8,975 nt of DNA. It comes from Planctomycetota bacterium (GTDB taxonomy: Bacteria > Planctomycetota > Brocadiia > Brocadiales > Bathyanammoxibiaceae). Below the pieces are notes generated by a model. It was not told where the DNA came from. It ran no database searches and was given only the letters and a program-made list of their open reading frames with translations. Positions 6,955 to 8,975 of this stretch are shown here, piece by piece. The stretch covers positions 1 to 8,975 of the forward strand of contig JAUXLO010000066.1 of NCBI GenBank assembly GCA_030623665.1. The letters run 5' to 3'. Numbering within the stretch: position 1 is the first letter of the stretch; each line of letters opens with the position of its first letter. The position numbers and the translations under genes are program-made.

Positions 6955-7730
6955 GACGTTATACTCAACTCCGTCTTCAGGCGTCTTATAATCCCCTTGA
7001 CCTCCTCCATAAGCTGCCCGTCCTCCAGTACGGACGTGCCCTTCAGACCGGCCTCCGGGATTTTTGGGTTAAACGACAAAAACCCCAGTACAGGGATGTC
7101 CGCAAGACCCTTTTCCAGGAAATCCTGCTGTTCCTTGTTCTGGAGCTTGTTGCCCACTGCAAATACCGAGCTTAGTCCGATGTCAGAGGCAAGCCTCTTT
7201 ATGCGATGGGCGATCTCCACGCTGGTCAGTGTCGGCTCTGCAACCACTATCAGGGCGTTTACGCCCTTTACGCTGGCCCGGCCCAGGTGTTCCACACCCG
7301 CCTCCATGTCTGCCACGACCACCTCGTCCCTCTGGAGCACGATGTGGTTAATCATGCTCCTTAGAAAGACTCCCTCCGGACAGGCGCACCCGCCGCCGCC
7401 GCGCTGTATGGCGCCGAGCACCATCAGGCGCACGCCGTCCTTCTCAACCCCCAGCCGCTCCGGCAGGTCGGCCACCGCCGGGTTCAGCTTAAAGAACTTG
7501 CCGTACTCCTCGGAGGTGGCGCCGGTGCGCTCCTTTACGAGCTCCTTCATCTCGACCATCGGCACGATGTCCTCATGGCCCTCGATACCCAGGGCGATTG
7601 CGAGATTGGGCGCGGGGTCAGCGTCTATGGCCAGCACCTTTTTACCGTCCTCGTGCGCAAACAGCCAGGCCATCGCCGCCGCAAGCGTGGTCTTACCCAC
7701 ACCGCCCTTACCCGATATTGCTATCTTCAA
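6951..7730 (-). CDS. cooC: CooC-type ATPase for CO dehydrogenase nickel-center maturation
   Basis: CooC is a MinD/SIMIBI-class P-loop ATPase that helps insert nickel into carbon monoxide dehydrogenase. The 259-residue product begins with a deviant Walker A, GKGGVGKTT (residues 7-15), followed by LAIDADPAPNLAIALG. The diagnostic CXC motif is present as CACPEG (Cys115, Cys117), which in characterised CooC lies at the dimer interface and binds metal. VVADMEAGVEHLGR matches the family Walker B region. No CODH gene lies in the window, so its client is elsewhere or upstream. The start is TTG at 7730, with a strong AAGGAG site 7 bases before it; a nearby ATG is out of frame. The stop overlaps the trpD start. 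A candidate promoter with a perfect TATAAT box lies about 65 bp upstream. Confidence 0.92.
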   Translation of the reverse strand: MKIAISGKGGVGKTTLAAAMAWLFAHEDGKKVLAIDADPAPNLAIALGIEGHEDIVPMVEMKELVKERTGATSEEYGKFFKLNPAVADLPERLGVEKDGVRLMVLGAIQRGGGGCACPEGVFLRSMINHIVLQRDEVVVADMEAGVEHLGRASVKGVNALIVVAEPTLTSVEIAHRIKRLASDIGLSSVFAVGNKLQNKEQQDFLEKGLADIPVLGFLSFNPKIPEAGLKGTSVLEDGQLMEEVKGIIRRLKTELSITS

Positions 7731-7793
7731 TACCCATCTCCTTCAAATACCTATATCTATATAATCGACCATTAAAAGCCACATTCCCATTTT

Positions 7794-7823
7794 ATTATAC
7801 CGATTTTAGCGCCAAAGTCTAAA
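7794..7823 (-). promoter_or_regulatory. Candidate promoter of the cooC-trpD-amidohydrolase operon
   Basis: On the minus strand a perfect TATAAT -10 box (7794-7799) is preceded, with an 18-base spacer, by TTTAGA (7818-7823, 4/6 match to TTGACA). It lies about 65 bp upstream of the cooC TTG. The -35 region falls within an inverted repeat (7815-7830). Confidence 0.45.
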
Positions 7824-7830
7824 GAGACTT
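7815..7830. promoter_or_regulatory. Inverted repeat AAGTCT-N4-AGACTT, possible operator
   Basis: A perfect 6-bp inverted repeat with a 4-base spacer covers the predicted -35 box of the cooC promoter. Its position would suit a repressor or activator site. No T-run follows in either direction, so a terminator is unlikely. The function is inferred. Confidence 0.35.
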
Positions 7831-7900
7831 GACAGCCCCATTGAGCTCATAACCAACGGCTACCCGCCGCGCGAGATAACGATGTAGAAAATAGTCCGGG

Positions 7901-7916
7901 CGTTCGTGCAGGAACG
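7901..7916. repeat. Short hairpin in the divergent intergenic region
   Basis: CGTTC (7901-7905), loop GTGCAG, and GAACG (7912-7916) form a 5-bp hairpin in the 294-bp gap between divergent genes. No T-run follows, and no function is assigned. Apart from this hairpin, the two promoter candidates and their inverted repeats, I see nothing recognisable in the gap. Confidence 0.3.
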
Positions 7917-7949
7917 GCAAAATATTTGTGAAGGGGTGGTGAAAACGTA

Positions 7950-7980
7950 TTGCAATTGTAGGCGCATAGAGTAGAATTGC
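7950..7980 (+). promoter_or_regulatory. Candidate promoter for the small basic ORF and CBS gene, with flanking inverted repeat
   Basis: TTGCAA (7950-7955) and TAGAAT (7972-7977, 5/6 match to TATAAT) are spaced by 16 bases. They lie about 48 bp before the ATG at 8025. GCAATT (7952-7957) and AATTGC (7975-7980) form an inverted repeat that overlaps both boxes and could be an operator. Confidence 0.4.
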
Positions 7981-8024
7981 GTTTGAGATGTCTTTATAAC
8001 TCCGTTTAAAGGGGGGAGAGGACC

Positions 8025-8111
8025 ATGAGCTGCGGTAAACCGCATGGGAAGAAAATGGCCTCGTCAAAGAAGAAGACGAGTAAGGCATCAAAACCTAAAA
8101 GGAAGAAGTAG
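8025..8111 (+). CDS. 28-residue lysine-rich basic micropeptide, unknown function
   Basis: This short open frame begins with ATG at 8025 and ends with TAG at 8109-8111. A very strong GGGGGGAGAGG ribosome binding site lies just before it, and a promoter candidate lies about 48 bp further up. The peptide starts MSCGKPHGKK and becomes a Lys/Ser-rich tail ending KPKRKK. Eleven of 28 residues are Lys and one is Arg; one Cys and one His sit near the N-terminus, and there are no acidic residues. No hydrophobic segment or signal peptide is visible. I do not recognise a family. The composition would suit nucleic acid or ribosome binding, in the manner of basic tails of histone-like proteins, but this is inference. 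It is on the same strand as the CBS gene, 63 bp upstream of it. The ribosome binding site, clean start and biased composition argue that it is translated; the small size keeps the confidence moderate. Confidence 0.6.
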   Translation: MSCGKPHGKKMASSKKKTSKASKPKRKK

Positions 8112-8141
8112 TCTTCTAGTAGGCACAAGTTTTTTTGATCA

Positions 8142-8157
8142 GCGTTATCTGTAACGC
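8142..8157 (+). promoter_or_regulatory. Hairpin immediately upstream of the CBS gene ribosome binding site
   Basis: GCGTTA (8142-8147), loop TCTG, and TAACGC (8152-8157) form a perfect 6-bp stem ending three bases before the AGGAGGG site (8161-8167). A T7 run lies before it (8130-8136) rather than after, so it is not an intrinsic terminator for the plus strand. It may influence ribosome access or mark a processing site. Confidence 0.4.
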
Positions 8158-8174
8158 AGTAGGAGGGATTTTTT

Positions 8175-8576
8175 ATGCAACATTTGAAGGCCCGTGACGT
8201 GATGACCAGACCGGTAGTATCTGCGCGAGAGAACGCCTCTGCCCGGGACGTGGCTATGCAACTTCTATGCGGCCTGTACAGCGGTATGCCCGTCACAAAC
8301 CAGAATGGAGAGGTAAAAGGTGTAATCACGGAACATGACCTGCTAAAGGCCGTCAAGTCAGGTGAGGAGCTTGTCAGAATCACGGCGGGCGACGTCATGA
8401 CCCACGATGCCATCACCGTAGACGTTGACACATCCGTAGACAAGGTGGCGGAAATACTGATGGACAAGAACATTATCCGTGTGCCCGTTACCCAGGACGG
8501 TAAGCTGACCGGAGTGGTGTCGAGGTGTGACATATTAAGAAGCTTCCTGGAGCCTGAGTTTATCACCCACATGTAG
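8175..8576 (+). CDS. Two-CBS-domain protein
   Basis: The 133-residue cytosolic protein consists almost entirely of a tandem CBS (Bateman) pair. The first domain is at about residues 5-60 (ARDVMTRPVVSA, SGMPVTNQNGEVKGVITEHDLLKAV) and the second at about 68-128 (AGDVMTHDAITVDVDTSVDKVAEILMD, IIRVPVTQDGKLTGVVSRCDILR). Tandem CBS pairs usually bind adenosine nucleotides such as AMP, ATP or S-adenosylmethionine and act as energy sensors. No catalytic or DNA-binding domain is attached, so the partner is unknown. ATG at 8175 follows a near-ideal AGGAGGG site with a 7-base spacer. It lies 63 bp downstream of the lysine-rich micropeptide and probably shares its promoter. A GC-rich hairpin without a T-run (8603-8619) follows the stop. 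Confidence 0.92.
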   Translation: MQHLKARDVMTRPVVSARENASARDVAMQLLCGLYSGMPVTNQNGEVKGVITEHDLLKAVKSGEELVRITAGDVMTHDAITVDVDTSVDKVAEILMDKNIIRVPVTQDGKLTGVVSRCDILRSFLEPEFITHM

Positions 8577-8602
8577 TGCAGAACACACTCCTGCCGCGCC
8601 AG

Positions 8603-8619
8603 GCGGGCAAGCGGCCCGC
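8603..8619 (+). other. GC-rich hairpin and C9 tract downstream of the CBS gene
   Basis: GCGGG (8603-8607), loop of 7, and CCCGC (8615-8619) form a stem 26 bases after the CBS stop. A run of nine C lies just after it (8622-8630). There is no T-run, so intrinsic termination is not supported. The rest of the 158-bp gap to the next gene shows no clear promoter. Confidence 0.3.
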
Positions 8620-8734
8620 TACCCCCCCCCATGACCGCGTGAGGGAAGGGGCCAAGGGCTGAGCGGCGCAAAAACTCCCTTCATCAATTAAGAAAGCGTC
8701 GGGAGATTTCTATCCTCTGACAAGGTGAAAAAGG

Positions 8735-8975
8735 GTGAAAAAACTCGAAGGAAAAGAGGTCTCTGAAAGGCTAAGCGCCTTAAAGGACTGGAAACAGGAC
8801 GAGGATACAATAGTAAAGGAATACGAATTCCCCAACTTCCGCAGGGCCGTGGATTTTGTAGACAAGGTGGCTAACGTAGTAGAGGAGTTAAACCACCATC
8901 CCACCATAATCATCAACTACAACCGCGTCATCATCACCCTTACCACCCACACCCACGGAGGTCTCACGGACCGGG
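8735..8975 (+). CDS. phhB: Pterin-4a-carbinolamine dehydratase, 3'-truncated by window edge
   Basis: This enzyme dehydrates 4a-hydroxytetrahydrobiopterin when pterin cofactors are recycled after aromatic amino acid hydroxylation. In bacteria that lack such a hydroxylase its homologues have less clear roles, including links to molybdopterin. The visible 80 residues show the PCD fold sequence: a KDWKQDEDTIVKEYEFPNF strand region, the helix RRAVDFVDKVANVVEEL, the catalytic-type NHHP motif, the strand INYNRVIITLTTH, and then GGLTDR, all in normal order. The frame runs off the right edge before the last part of the protein. GTG at 8735 is the only plausible start, because an in-frame TGA lies three codons upstream (8726-8728). 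AAGGTG (8722-8727) is its ribosome binding site, with a 7-base spacer. No partner gene is visible. Confidence 0.9.
   Translation, partial: MKKLEGKEVSERLSALKDWKQDEDTIVKEYEFPNFRRAVDFVDKVANVVEELNHHPTIIINYNRVIITLTTHTHGGLTDR

Noticed and set aside
6631..7764. Long plus-strand open frame of 377 codons opposite trpD and cooC
   Set aside because: It is antisense to two clearly recognised genes, its translation has low-complexity Ser/Pro-rich composition, and no family motif is visible. It is a shadow frame.
8006..8671. Minus-strand open frame of 221 codons over the CBS gene
   Set aside because: It lies opposite the well-supported CBS gene and micropeptide, with no recognisable motif and no good ribosome binding site.

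Overview
The window looks like bacterial chromosome with moderate G+C and dense coding on both strands. I see no phage, transposase or CRISPR signal. A CooC-type maturation ATPase for Ni-Fe-S enzymes suggests an anaerobe with carbon monoxide dehydrogenase or Wood-Ljungdahl chemistry. An anammox-type planctomycete or a similar uncultured anaerobe would fit, but no rRNA or other lineage marker is present, so this placement is a low-confidence inference.

Layout. (1) Positions 2-2008, plus strand: the 3' part of rpsA (ribosomal protein S1, cut by the left edge), followed 24 bp later by a short sigma-70 family factor with regions 1.2, 2 and 4 but no region-3 helix-turn-helix. (2) Positions 2016-2125: a palindrome-dense intergenic block of four hairpins, three of them enclosed by a 7-8 bp terminal inverted repeat. 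(3) Positions 2196-2717: apt, adenine phosphoribosyltransferase, most likely starting at TTG. (4) Positions 2805-4226, minus strand: a globin-like sensor-PAS-GGDEF protein whose globin domain has Phe where globin-coupled sensors carry the heme-binding His. (5) Positions 4371-7730, minus strand: an overlapping operon read in the order cooC, trpD, YtcJ-like amidohydrolase. (6) Positions 7731-8024: a divergent regulatory region with candidate promoters in both directions and inverted repeats. (7) Positions 8025-8576, plus strand: a 28-residue lysine-rich peptide gene with a strong ribosome binding site, then a two-CBS-domain protein. (8) Positions 8735-8975, plus strand: the start of a pterin-4a-carbinolamine dehydratase gene, cut by the right edge.

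How the genes fit together. rpsA and the sigma factor probably share a transcript and serve translation and transcription. apt salvages adenine. The GGDEF protein should make c-di-GMP in response to an unknown signal. cooC, trpD and the amidohydrolase are tied by overlapping ends but have no obvious common pathway. The points most worth a second look are the sigma factor without region 3, the globin domain without its heme ligand, the lysine-rich micropeptide and the palindromic element upstream of apt.
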